Shown here: piece after piece, positions 54,694 to 64,000 of the stretch
How positions within the stretch are numbered: position 1 is the first letter of the stretch
How the letters are laid out: every line of letters starts with the position of its first letter
Source: Ulva prolifera
Lineage: Eukaryota > Chlorophyta > Ulvophyceae > Ulvales > Ulvaceae
DNA length: 64,000 nt
Direction of reading: 5' to 3'
Assembly (NCBI GenBank): GCA_023078555.1
Contig: CM041197.1
Span: forward strand, 2,328,501-2,392,500
Notes under the pieces: generated by a model
Databases searched by the model: none
Told to the model about the DNA's origin: nothing
Seen by the model: only the letters and a program-made list of their open reading frames with translations
Position numbers and translations under genes: made by a program

Positions 54694-56564
54694 AGGGGGG
54701 TCTGCACTCGGGACATGCACACGTCCACCGGGAACGCGAGCAACTCAGACATCGCCCAGGGCCCTGGGCGGTGTCTACAGACTCACAATAACATACTGAA
54801 TGCACACAGGCGGTCGTCTTGAGTCACTGGGCGAAAGCGGCCCTTTTGTCGAAAAACGTATGCATGCCTGGGCAGAATGACCCATTTCGCCCAGGGAGTG
54901 CCTATAGCGCCCAGTGCGTACCCAGCGCACGCCCAGTGAGCCTATGACACCCTTATTATGTATATATTCAGTGTTGGGACGTTCACTTTGATGTCATCGA
55001 TTGCTGTGGCAGGCGTCCTAGCCGTTGTGACTTGTGGGGTCATGTACTGTCACCTGTAGGCTGTTGGGAAGCTGCTCTGCACGATTGGAGCGCTATCAAG
55101 AACCAATGCAAGTGTTGTTCACTCCTGGGGATGGGTTGGTTTGTCGCTCTGTGGTTGAATGCTCCAGCGGCTCTGTCCCCATTGCATTCTGGCTTGTCCA
55201 GTATATGGCATGAGCAAAAAACAACAGGCTCCAATAGGCGTGAATGCTTAAATTATGGCACAGTTGGGATACCTTTGATGATGCTGACAACTGTGATCGA
55301 GGCTGATCGCACGGCAGTTGATGGAGGTCATTGTATCAACACCATGTGGATGCAGCTAGCCTGGTTGATAAAGCTGACATGTTTGTCGTAAATTATAGTA
55401 TCATGTAGTTGCATCTAGACTGTATTGCAATCGATGACACACTGACTGCCAGTCAGGTTGTATGCTAATTGCTTGGTGGCATTTTGCACGAGACAGAGAA
55501 CCGATGCAGTTGACTGTATTCTTCTGTAAAGAACAATGCAATAAATTTGTACGCGAGACGAACTCAGCATGCGCTCTGCGTCACCGTCATGGGAATCTGC
55601 ACTGCATCAGAGGTGTAGCAAAGCCAGAATGACTTGCACACACAGCCTCTTTGTGTGCTTGGCTCTGTGATCTGCCACATCACGCCCAATGAAAACATCC
55701 TGATTGTCCACGAATCACTCACGTCAAGTAGTGCTGGTTGAACAGCGATAGTTCATTGCGTAGTCGGCAGTGCGGATTTTTTTTGCGTGATCGAAAATGC
55801 TGTCGCGGCCGTCACAGCCAGATTCGCAGCACCTCCGTGCCCTACAAAACGAAGACGATAAGAGATATTTATCATGACACAACATGTCCACTGTAATTTG
55901 TAGACCGCGCAGGGATCATTCTTGCCGTGGCTTCGGTGAGCCGGTGTACGGCAGCGTACTTTCAGTCTCTGTGACGGAAGAACGCTTCTGCCCAATCCAC
56001 ATGTATGACTGATTTTGAGTGATGTGAGGTTGGTGCTTCTGGTATGTGTATGTATCTGCTGTGGCCCATTAGAATGCTGTGTTGCGTTGTTTGCAAGCTC
56101 ACGATGTGAATAAACTGCACGCAAGTTCCGGCAGAAACAAACAGCTATGCCACCTGTTACTCAATTTCAATCAATGATTAAATCTGTGGTAGCTAAGCCG
56201 GTATAGGCCGGCGTGGTGTCCGCTCTCCATGGCAGCATCACATACAGGCCGGACATACCCGCACGACACCGGTTGACAGGTCGCTGAACATCTATGAGAC
56301 ATATTATAGTGTTTTTCGGGTGTTCTCGACCCACTGTGCTCACTGGGCGTGCGCTGGGCGCCAAATCCGCGTCCATGGGCGAAACCGGCATTATGGCCGA
56401 AAACAGGCCTTTCCCTGGGAACTATTCTACGTTTAGCCCAGGGACCGCCTGTGTGCATTCAGTATCTTACTGTGAGTCTATAGACACCGCCCAGGGCCCT
56501 GGGCGATGTCTGAGTTGCTCGCGTTCCCGGTGGACGTGTGCATGGCCAGAGTGCAGACCCCCCT
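54694..56564. mobile_element. hAT-like non-autonomous DNA transposon, 1871 bp
   Basis: Ends are terminal inverted repeats beginning AGGGGGGTCTGCACTC on both sides and remaining highly similar for about 125 bases, including GGGAACGCGAGCAACTCAGA and the dyad GCCCAGGGCCCTGGGC. Flanks are an exact 8-bp duplication TGCCAGCC at 54686-54693 and 56565-56572. The left duplication arm carries the same locus without the element and with a single TGCCAGCC (reverse complement at 7230-7237), so the boundaries are certain. No transposase frame is visible inside; the longest frames (119-123 codons) show no motif. An 8-bp duplication suits hAT (or P) elements; the superfamily is inferred from that. Confidence 0.85.
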
Positions 56565-58040
56565 TGCCAGCCTTATATATGGTTCACGAGGCTACTTCAG
56601 CTGCAGAAACAGAGACTGATCGTGATCGGCGCACGATGCTGCTGGATCATTGACGTCTAGGAGCTCCTATTGTGTTGCACTCCACACGGTGAACCGAAGC
56701 GCTTACTCCCGGCCACTCGTAGGCGCTACCGAGCGGCCGCTGCGCCGTGCCGCACATGGCATGCGCATGCGCAGTACGTATGATAGAGTTCCTTAGAGTA
56801 TGCGTGGCTAGCGATGTGGCGCATTCGAAGGCGGAAGCCCGCGCGAGCTCGCAGTTCTGACTATTCAAATCGAGACCGAGACCGCGCTGCGACCGAGGTG
56901 CACATGCATGGAGCTCCCCACCGCGCTCGCGAGAGAGATCGATCGATCAATACTGGCGCGCTTTACCTAGCTGGTCAAGCGAATCCGAACCAACGACGGG
57001 ACACGTTGGATGCATGCGAGCTCCGCCATGGTCCCGCCTGTTGTATTTGCGACGTATTTTTTGCAGTTTTTTCTTTCCGTTAACGTTGTCCGGATGCACA
57101 TGTGTTTGTCTGTGACCTGCGGTGCTGCAGCCACTCAGGCAGTGTCCGCGAATGTTGAAATCCACCAATTCTGCGTTCCATGCGCGAGGCACAGCGCGCG
57201 GACTCAGGTGCACGATTGGTCAGCCCGGCTGTTCTCAGCTCGTGGATTATCACGAACAGGATTCGCGCTTCGCCTACCGAGTACCCACACTGCATTGCAT
57301 CTGCAGATCGTGCTGACTGCAGCGTGGACTGAGATGGACGGCTTTCCAAAGACTGAGACGATCGTGGAGAATGCGGTGCAGCCAGAGTGACTCCAGTGGC
57401 GGGACTGTACCACCATCGGCACTGCTCTGTGTGCACGGTATCAACGTATACCATACGTAAACAGAGGAACTCTCGTGTTGCATCTGGAATTTCAGTGCAG
57501 AGCGGCCGTCACCGCGCAGTTCACTGTTATGCCGATACGACGGTCACGATCGTCACCAGATTGGTGAGGCCCCAGAAGCCGAGTCGGGGTGATCGCATCC
57601 TATCGGCATGCATGACTAAAATATATCTTTCCCCGAAACTCTGAGGACTGAGTGTCACTCGTCGGGGTCGATGCAGAGGGGCCCGCCTTGCGCCAGGCAA
57701 TCAAGAACGTGCATCTCCAGGTCGCTCTTTGCTTGCGCACACGTAGAGCAGTGACAGGTGGTAAATGAGGTCATTTGAGCTTCGCACGTAGCTGAGACAG
57801 CGCGTTCCGAGGTGGTACAGCATTGACTTCGAGAAAGTCGTGTTTGCAGATCGCCATCGGGCGTCATCGCTGGGGCCTACACAGCTGCACATCAGACTCA
57901 CCACCCAGTGGTCGCAACAGCTCGCAAAAATAGTACATGCATGTGATTGTGAGACTGTTCAGGCTCCCGAGCTCCTGGGATTCCGCTGTGCCTGCGAAGT
58001 CACCCCCCAGGCTGCAATGAGCCTCTCCAGTGTGTCAGCA
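56565..58040. repeat. Right arm, outer diverged part of the inverted duplication
   Basis: Inverted homologue of about 5600-7237. Anchors: GAGCTCCTA...TTGCACTCCACACGGTGAACCG (56658-56698), GGCGGAAGCCCGCGCGAGCTCG (56829-56850), GGTGAGGCCCCAGAAGCCGA (57566-57585) and CTCCTGGGATTCCGC (57970-57985). Confidence 0.75.
56571..56582 (-). promoter_or_regulatory. TATA-like motif separated from gene B by the transposon
   Basis: Read on the minus strand: CCATATATAAGG, the counterpart of CATATAAGG at 7222-7230. Its last bases overlap the target-site duplication, so the insertion lies directly downstream of the motif in the direction of gene B. Confidence 0.4.
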
Positions 58041-58148
58041 TCACGGAGAACAAAACAACTGGCATCTAGCGGTCCGAGGGCAAACCATATGAGCTATATA
58101 TATGTGCCTACATGGCGTGCATCTTGGAAAGGGGCTGTTCTCGTTTAA
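57840..58148 (+). other. Candidate coding segment, right-arm counterpart of 5547-5909
   Basis: A 102-codon frame with RHRASSLGPT and QAPELLGFRCACEV, matching RDRASSLGVT and RAPEFLGFRCSCED in the left arm. Upstream on the same strand, 57387-57644 carries VTRLVRPQKPSRGDR and 56814-57083 carries WRIRRRKPARAR, each with a left-arm counterpart. Together these suggest a multi-exon gene running from about 56800 to 58100, with unresolved splice sites and no recognised family. Confidence 0.35.
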
Positions 58149-58700
58149 GAGCTCCACTAACACACCACCTAGCTGCCTTACACAACTTGCAGTTTTCAGC
58201 CACAGTAGCCATCTCATTAGACTGACTTGAGCACCACCGTAGACCAGCTCTTGTACACACCGATACATACAGCAGTTCTCTGGTTCACTCATAGTCAACA
58301 CCGGCCTCACATGTGCGATCCTGCATAAGCAAATCTGCTGCGCCAGTACTAGTCGCAGCTGGTAGCCACAGACACCCCTTGGCAGCCTGGCACCACGACG
58401 ATGGCCTGTCCCGTTCGAACGAGTTCTATGCACATACTGCCGTAGCTAACATATGTAACATGTGATATGTTGTCCGGCACAGCAGAACAAAGTATGCACC
58501 GGCTGGGTTTGCCCCAGTTGAGCGTACACGTGTGGCATCATGAGAAGTCTGCAGAGAAGTTGCACTGCGTTCACCTGCAACACAGGCTGAGAAAATGCAC
58601 GTCTGCCGTGCGACAGTGCAACAATCTGTGACAACCCGAGTAGCGTAGATCTGCGAAAGCGTGCGACGTTCCATGTCAACAGGCTTCTTGTGCATGTAGG
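58149..58700. other. No gene seen; upstream region of gene C
   Basis: A TATA-rich stretch (GAGCTATATATATGTGCC, about 58089-58106) lies about 600 bases before the gene C start, a distance similar to that in gene A. Nothing else recognised. Confidence 0.4.
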
Positions 58701-60170
58701 ATGTTGACAGCCACTCTGCTTTGCCTCGCTGCCGCGGGCGCTGCTATGGCCCCCCGCCCCGCCACTGCCTCCTTGACGGTAGAGCCCCCACCACGCAACG
58801 GTGCTTTCGTCTCTGTAAGCTCCTCAGGATCAGGCGGCGGATCGTCCAGCGGCAGCTCATCCTCCAGAAGCTCAGCACGCGTCAGCACCAACGGCGGCGG
58901 AGGCAACGAAGGCGACGAGGGAAACGAAGGCAACGAGGGCGACGAAGGGAACGAAGGCAACGAGGGCAACGAGGGCAACGAGGGGAACGAGGGCAGCAGG
59001 TCTGGCTTCGAATTCGTGAGTGCCGACGGCAACGAGGGCGACGAGGGAAACGAAGGCAATGAGGGGAACGAAGGAAACGAAGGAAACGAGGGCAATGAGG
59101 GGGAGGGTAGCACCGTGGTCCGCAGCAGCTCGAGCTCCAGCGTATCCTGCAGTGCCTCTGCGTCGTCCTCGACCTTCTCCGACATGAGCGACGCCCACGC
59201 GACCGCGATCGCCGAGGTGTTCACCGAGTTCTGCGACCCCAGCTTTGACGGCGTCATCGACACAGCCGTGCAGGCGGCCGCGGACTCCGGGTTTGCGATC
59301 GCGCAGGCGACGGCGGCGGCGCAGGCGGCGTGCGCGTCCACCGGCAACGCGTTTGGGTGCGCGAGCGCGAGCGCGACGGCGGTGGCGTGGGCGACCGCGA
59401 CAGCCGAGGCGCACGCAACGGCGGTCGCGGCGGCGGCGGAGTCGTGCGAGTGCCTCGTGGACGCCACCGCGCTGTCCGTCGGCTCGGCGACGACGTTCAT
59501 TGAGCTGGTGGCGGAGGCGTTTGCGGTCGCGGAGGTGAGCGCGTGCGCGCAGGGCGGCGCCTCTGCCTCGGCATCCGCCTACGCGAACTGCTCTGCAGCA
59601 GCGTACGCCACCGTCTTTGCCAACGTGCGCCTCCATGCCCCACACTCAATGCCCTGCATTGCAGACATCAGCGGCGCTGCACCGTACTTGTCTGTAGCTG
59701 CGTTCTAAGCACATTCGGCATGTGGTCCTGGACATCCGGAATTATCAATGTCATCTTACGGAAACAGCTAAAGAAATCCGAATTTGATTTTCTTTACTGT
59801 TCCCAATCAATTGCTGTGAAAGTAGAGGCACGAGTTCAGAACGGGGCAATCCAAAACGCACTGTGAATCGTGCGGGCTTGAGGACCCAGTACCTGGGTGA
59901 CACGCGAAATCAATATCTGCGCCAGAGTCTCGTCACCGGGGCGTGAGAGTGCAGGCCATAGCGCAGGCGCTGCTGGTGGGCGACTGCTTCTCCGCGACTG
60001 TCGCGACGACCATCACCGCCGAGACCAGCGCCGTCTTCGAGGTCGTGCAGGACTGCGACCGCGGCGACTTCTCGATCGGCGACGCCTTTGCGTCGACGGA
60101 AGGCTCCAGTGCTGAGGGCGTGCGCTCCCGCTCGCGTTGTGACCACATAGCGTGTTGGACTCTGCAGTGA
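58701..60170 (+). CDS. Secreted (N/D)EG-repeat, Ala/Cys-rich protein, gene C
   Basis: Two exons, 58701-59624 (donor GTGCGC) and 59955-60170 (acceptor GTGCAG), phase 0, 379 residues. The signal peptide (MLTATLLCLAAAGAAMAPRP, then ATAS) aligns with gene A. A Ser/Gly-rich linker and two longer NEG/DEG blocks follow, separated by SRSGFEFVSAD. The Ala/Cys domain keeps every landmark of gene A: FSDMSDAHATAIAEVF, QAACAS, GNAFGCASASATAVAWA, SCECLV, FIELVAEAFAVAE, YATVFAN, then AIAQALLVGDCFSATV, TSAVFEVVQDC and GSSAEGVRS. The C-terminus has a different basic/Trp tail. Divergence from A and B is far greater than between A and B, so C is the older paralogue; conservation of the cysteines and of the exon junction shows selection on the protein. 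Function unknown; extracellular location inferred. Confidence 0.78.
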
Positions 60171-62473
60171 GTGCTGCAATACTAATGCGCATACAGATTT
60201 ACTTTACTTTACATGTGCCTGTTCAGCCAGAGGATGGCCTCCACTGCTTTTGTCACTCCCTCCGGAGCTCGCTCAAAGGGGCTGTTCTCAGTGTATGTTC
60301 AGCAGTATGGTCTGAGCCCTGTATATGTGCCTTGCAGCGTGGGTGGTAGGCCTGAGTTGGGTGTGTTCCTAGAGGCAGCTGCCCCAACACAAGAGCTGCA
60401 ATTTTGGCTGCGGACTGTGCCATGGAGGCCGACAGCACCACTCTGTTTCAGTCGTATATACGTATCTGTCTGCACGTATCAGTCGTATATAGATATCTGC
60501 TACATGTTTGTGCGGCCAGGATGAGTGGCATTCGTGCACGGGCAATGCATCTACATGCCAACCCTGCATGCTTGTAAGCGAAGCTGCTACCGGTGTGCAT
60601 GTGAGCATGTTCGATGGTATTCACACCTACACGAGGCCCGGACTGCGGCTTTCCCATGAGCTGACCAAGCGGTGCTTTATGCAGCAAGCAAATGAGATCT
60701 CGGTTTAATCAGACGGCGTTGGGAGACCTGGCAGCGTGGCCTCGAATAAAGCCAGCCTATAGCCGAGGTGGAGATGGTACTCCACCAGAGGTATGGCATA
60801 GCTCCGAGTCAACGGGATATCGCGAATGCTTCCAGCAGAAGGCAGCACAGCTCGAAGCTCAGTTCTGCAAGATTGCACACTGCACCATTTTCTACTTGCT
60901 CTGGGACTTGCCAACACGAGGTGACCCGCAGCATGCTCGGAGCATGGTCATAAGGCCATCCAATAAATGGTGAACAGATCAACCGAACGATCGTTGGCCT
61001 GCAATAGTGGCAAGGACCATGTGTATATGTGTGTGTCTTTGAGCAGTGAGTAGCCCGCAAATTCAGCAGTCAATCGCCGGTGTTGCTGGCTGTGTAATTG
61101 TGTGACTCGCTGCTGGAGCATGCCACCGCAGCGGTGAAATCCAGGCTGTGACATGAATCCACTGGGGTCAGCACCGTCTGTAAATGCTACGACATGCCGC
61201 TTTCTCAAAATTTGGCTGGTCGCTCGAACTGTAGTGTCTGATCGACATGTTGCGCATGCGTGAGGTGGGCCTTGCATCATCTCCAGGTGCTGCATTGTGT
61301 AGCAAGTACACCCGAGATGTAGCACCTCGAGACTACTGACGCTTGTTCATTTACCCTGATAGAGCAAATGATTGCCTCAGAACTTCGGGACTCCGATGGG
61401 AAAGGTGTTTGCTGCAATCAGACAATGTGTGTACATTTTCGGAAAGGAACATCGATTGGCGGGGCATGTAGTGCAGAACTGACGCAGGGTATCACTTGCA
61501 CTTCACGGCTCCACACACTTTGCTTGAACGCGCTGCTTTGAACGCTAGCAGATCACCTGCAATGTGTAATGCAGCAGAGCGCTGTGTACGATCCTTGGGC
61601 GATGTCAGTACCTGGCGACACCACGATCACAAACAGAGCGGATATCATCGTGTCGAGTGCAGTTGTTTTCATCCTCGTAGCTACAAGTGAACCTGGCAAA
61701 GTGTGTTGGCATAATGGGACAGTCGCGCAGCATCACTCGAGTCTCGTGACCCACAACATCGAAGCGATGATCGGTATCCTTGCCGGTCAGGCAAAGATCA
61801 TGCTGCAAAACATTCACAGTAGGCCATGAGAATCCTTGGTGCTGAGTTTTGACAGACGCGATTTCTTCCCCGCACTTCGCCAGTGCAGCGGTGGCCCTTG
61901 ACTTTCCGTTCCCCAGTAGTACTGACATGAGCCGAGCACGCGACTGACACGCCCTACATATCAACCTCCCATGTGCCTCTCCAAAAACAGGATTCTTCCA
62001 CTGCGACACATCCCACGTGCCTGTATGTGTCTCTCCGGATCCGCGCGTCGAAGGCGTGGCGAAGCAGCTTGTCAACGCTGGATGCATATGCCGTCAGCCA
62101 ACTCAATGTGCGGCACGCAAAACCGCCTCGTCACGATGGTGCAACGTTTCTGCAGATAGTAGCATGAAGCTGCGTCATGCTTGGACCAGGCTTGGCACTG
62201 CGGGACCCGCTGCGATCAAGACTGGTGCCGTAGCAAGCTGTGGACTGCGATAACACGCGTCACCGCATCTTTCACTTCACGGAAGTACGTCATGTCAGCA
62301 GGACGTTTCCGTGATAAATTGGCGGTGGTTCGCTCTGTGCGCGAGCAAACCTGCCATGTAACGTCAGCAGAGCTACGGGCTTCCGAAGTCGGGTGAATGT
62401 GATCCACTGCCGAGGAGGGCAGTTGCTCGAAGGATGTTGCATGCCCGATATGCGTGGTCAAATCTGAAGTTTG
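60171..62473. other. No gene seen
   Basis: Several 60-160-codon frames on both strands without motif or paralogue. Some direct repeats (CGTATATACGTATCTG and CGTATATAGATATCTG near 60450-60500). I support no feature. Confidence 0.45.
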
Positions 62474-62748
62474 CTCGGGGCGGTGTGTGTTACAAGGACA
62501 AAGCAAGCGAGGCAGGTAGCACCGCAAGCAAGAACCAGGGGAACCGCACACCACGCCACAAGCCACACGCAGCACACACCAAAACACCCACGCAACGGCG
62601 GCACCCGCGCCGGCCACAGCCACACAGCCACACAGCCACACACACGCCAACGCCCACACGTCCACCCCCAACTGAACCCCGCCCACCAGCCAGGCGCACG
62701 AGACCCGGAAGCACAAGCAGCCAAGGCCGCCGAGCAAACAAACACTGT

Positions 62749-62776
62749 GACTGCAACAACATATGTTGTTGCAGTC
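62749..62776. repeat. 28-bp perfect palindrome at inversion border
   Basis: GACTGCAACAACAT and its exact complement, at the junction between oppositely oriented parts of the retroelement copy. Confidence 0.9.
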
Positions 62777-62956
62777 TCGCTGGTTTCGCTGGTGTCTTCC
62801 CCGTGCACCTGCGGGTGGCCCGCCGTTGGGGCGCGGCCGGGTAGTTTAGGCGGGCTGGGCTGGACTTTGGGGGTTGTGGGTGTGGGTTTGCGGGCCGGCG
62901 GGGTGGTGTGCGAGGGCTGGGCTTGGGGGGGGTTGTGCTGGGGGAGGCGGGGGCCT

Positions 62957-63000
62957 CCCCGGGCCTGGGGTTGCAATGCATTGCAACCCCAGGCCCGGGG
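62957..63000. repeat. 44-bp perfect palindrome at inversion border
   Basis: The left half begins CCCCGGGCCTGGGGTTGCAA; the right half is its exact reverse complement. It marks the second inversion border. Confidence 0.9.
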
Positions 63001-63052
63001 ACACTGAGACCGCCGCCACCACAACAAAGCGGACGAAACTCGGGGCGGTGTG

Positions 63053-63857
63053 CATGGATCGAGAGAATGATTATGGTCGTTGAAGACACCTGTGGCGCAT
63101 GACAGCTGCAGCAGTCTGGGGATGCTCAAGCAGAGGTGGCGTTACGAGTTTGAAACAGGCTCATCAGAGACAGGCACCTTTTATGGTGGCCACTAGTCGC
63201 AGCTGCAGCTGCGAAAGCAGCTGCCGAAAGTTCTGAGCACCATGCGGCACCCACAACCACTGACCCCACAATGACGAAAAGGCATGCAAAAACAAATTCA
63301 CTCTGCTCACCAACTGCTAATTATAAGATCATGGTCAGCGTCACGTCAAGGAGCACCTGCATGTTGGCACTGTGGTCCGCAGGACCTGCAGTGCAGGTAA
63401 AGTAAATACCTTTTACGTTAATTTTACAGGACCTGCAGTGCAGGTAGTACACCCTCACAACCTGCGGCATGCACATGTGGGCTCCTGCACGTTTTGATAC
63501 ATTCATTTGACAATTCCGAATCCCCTGCAGGACGTCAGAACGGCGGGCCCCGTGACACGCTCGAGCACCAGTGTTGGGTCGCCGGGCCCGATCATATGTA
63601 ACAATTTCAAATACTCAGGTACAATTTCTGGGTACCCACCGGCGGCAGCCCTGGAAATGCTGCAAATCGACCCAACACGCTCAAGCACACTCCCTGCACC
63701 TCACCTTTTGGTATCCAGACAGCTGCACCGCTTACTCAGCCACTCTGGCTCTGCATAATCTGTGCTTCAGGTCGCGGGCCACCGCCCATGCATGCATGGA
63801 CTATGCGTGGCACGCGTGCATGCAGCCCCGTAACAGAGCTCTGCCTGGCCATGGGCT
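63053..63857. other. No gene seen; duplicated exon-like motif
   Basis: GGACCTGCAGTGCAGGTA occurs twice (about 63380 and 63428), flanked by TTTTACAG before the second and GTAAAGT after the first. No coding region supported. Confidence 0.45.
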
Positions 63858-64000
63858 GTACACAGCCCAGACAGAATGAACAGACAGAATGATAGACAGA
63901 ATGAATAGTCTGCCTGAACAGACAGAATGATAGACAGAATGAACAGTCTACCTGAACAGACAGAATGATAGACAGAATGAACAGTCTACCTGAATATGTG
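63858..64000. repeat. Minisatellite of nested AGACAGAATGA units, runs off the window
   Basis: A higher-order unit of about 38 bp (CAGACAGAATGATAGACAGA then ATGAACAGTCTACCTGAA) is repeated about three times with few changes; within it the 11-mer AGACAGAATGA recurs. The array touches the window edge and may continue. Confidence 0.9.

Larger units (their letters stand above)
62488..63038 (-). mobile_element. Family A copy with internal inversion and 14-bp target-site duplication
   Basis: The 3' end lies at 62488 (TGTTACAAGGACAAAGC). Read on the minus strand, the order relative to the copy at 16640-19216 is: 63035-63003 matching about 18590-18622; 62957-62776 matching about 18637-18815 but inverted; 62745-62488 matching about 18836-19216. 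Both inversion borders are perfect palindromes (62957-63000 and 62749-62776). CTCGGGGCGGTGTG flanks the whole at 62474-62487 and 63039-63052, a target-site duplication as expected for target-primed insertion. No coding capacity. Confidence 0.8.

Noticed and set aside
55032..55391. 119-codon frame inside the hAT-like element as a transposase remnant
   Set aside because: No hAT dimerisation or catalytic motif visible and far too short; left as non-coding.
62488..63038. Simple twin-primed (5'-inverted) retroelement
   Set aside because: A short 5' piece (63003-63035) lies in normal orientation, so the inversion is internal; classical twin priming does not explain it.
63858..64000. CRISPR-like array at the window end
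   Set aside because: Units are contiguous and nested without unique spacers, so a minisatellite; the genome is eukaryotic.

Overview
The window looks like nuclear DNA of a photosynthetic eukaryote, probably an alga. Genes are sparse and split by spliceosomal introns with GT..AG ends; several donors read GTGCG. Two genes are plant-type PHT4/SLC17 transporters whose N-termini resemble plastid transit peptides (a V-x-A site). The DNA is moderately GC-rich, carries C homopolymers of up to 44 bases, and is loaded with truncated non-LTR retroelements. A green alga fits best; I cannot name a species.

Layout. 0-5 kb: retroelement debris and a 100-bp near-perfect palindrome. 5.5-9.8 kb: left arm of a large inverted duplication carrying gene A, a two-exon gene for a secreted (N/D)EG-repeat, Ala/Cys-rich protein. 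11-13.3 kb: a leucine-rich-repeat protein on the minus strand. 16.6-19.2 kb: the best copy of an R2-like (restriction-like-endonuclease) retroelement, called family A here. 21.2-21.6 kb: an AT-rich island. 23.2-25.2 kb: a disordered Ser/Pro/Arg-rich protein on the minus strand. 25.8-30.2 kb: repeat-dense DNA. 31.7-33.9 kb: a multi-exon tandem PA14-domain gene. 36-38.3 kb: an alpha/beta-hydrolase with a long low-complexity tail. 40.5-43.8 and 46.7-49.9 kb: tandemly duplicated six-exon PHT4-like transporters. 51.7-58.0 kb: right arm of the inverted duplication with gene B (minus strand), split by a 1.87-kb hAT-like transposon whose empty site survives in the left arm. 58.7-60.2 kb: gene C, a diverged third copy of the secreted family. 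62.5-63.0 kb: an internally inverted family A copy with a 14-bp target-site duplication. The window ends in a minisatellite.

Work together: nothing indicates a shared pathway. Two gene families (secreted NEG proteins, PHT4 transporters) have expanded locally by duplication, and transposon activity has reshaped one duplicate's upstream region. The secreted NEG family is the strongest candidate for something undescribed. Exon coordinates come from reading splice signals and comparing paralogues; no computation was run.
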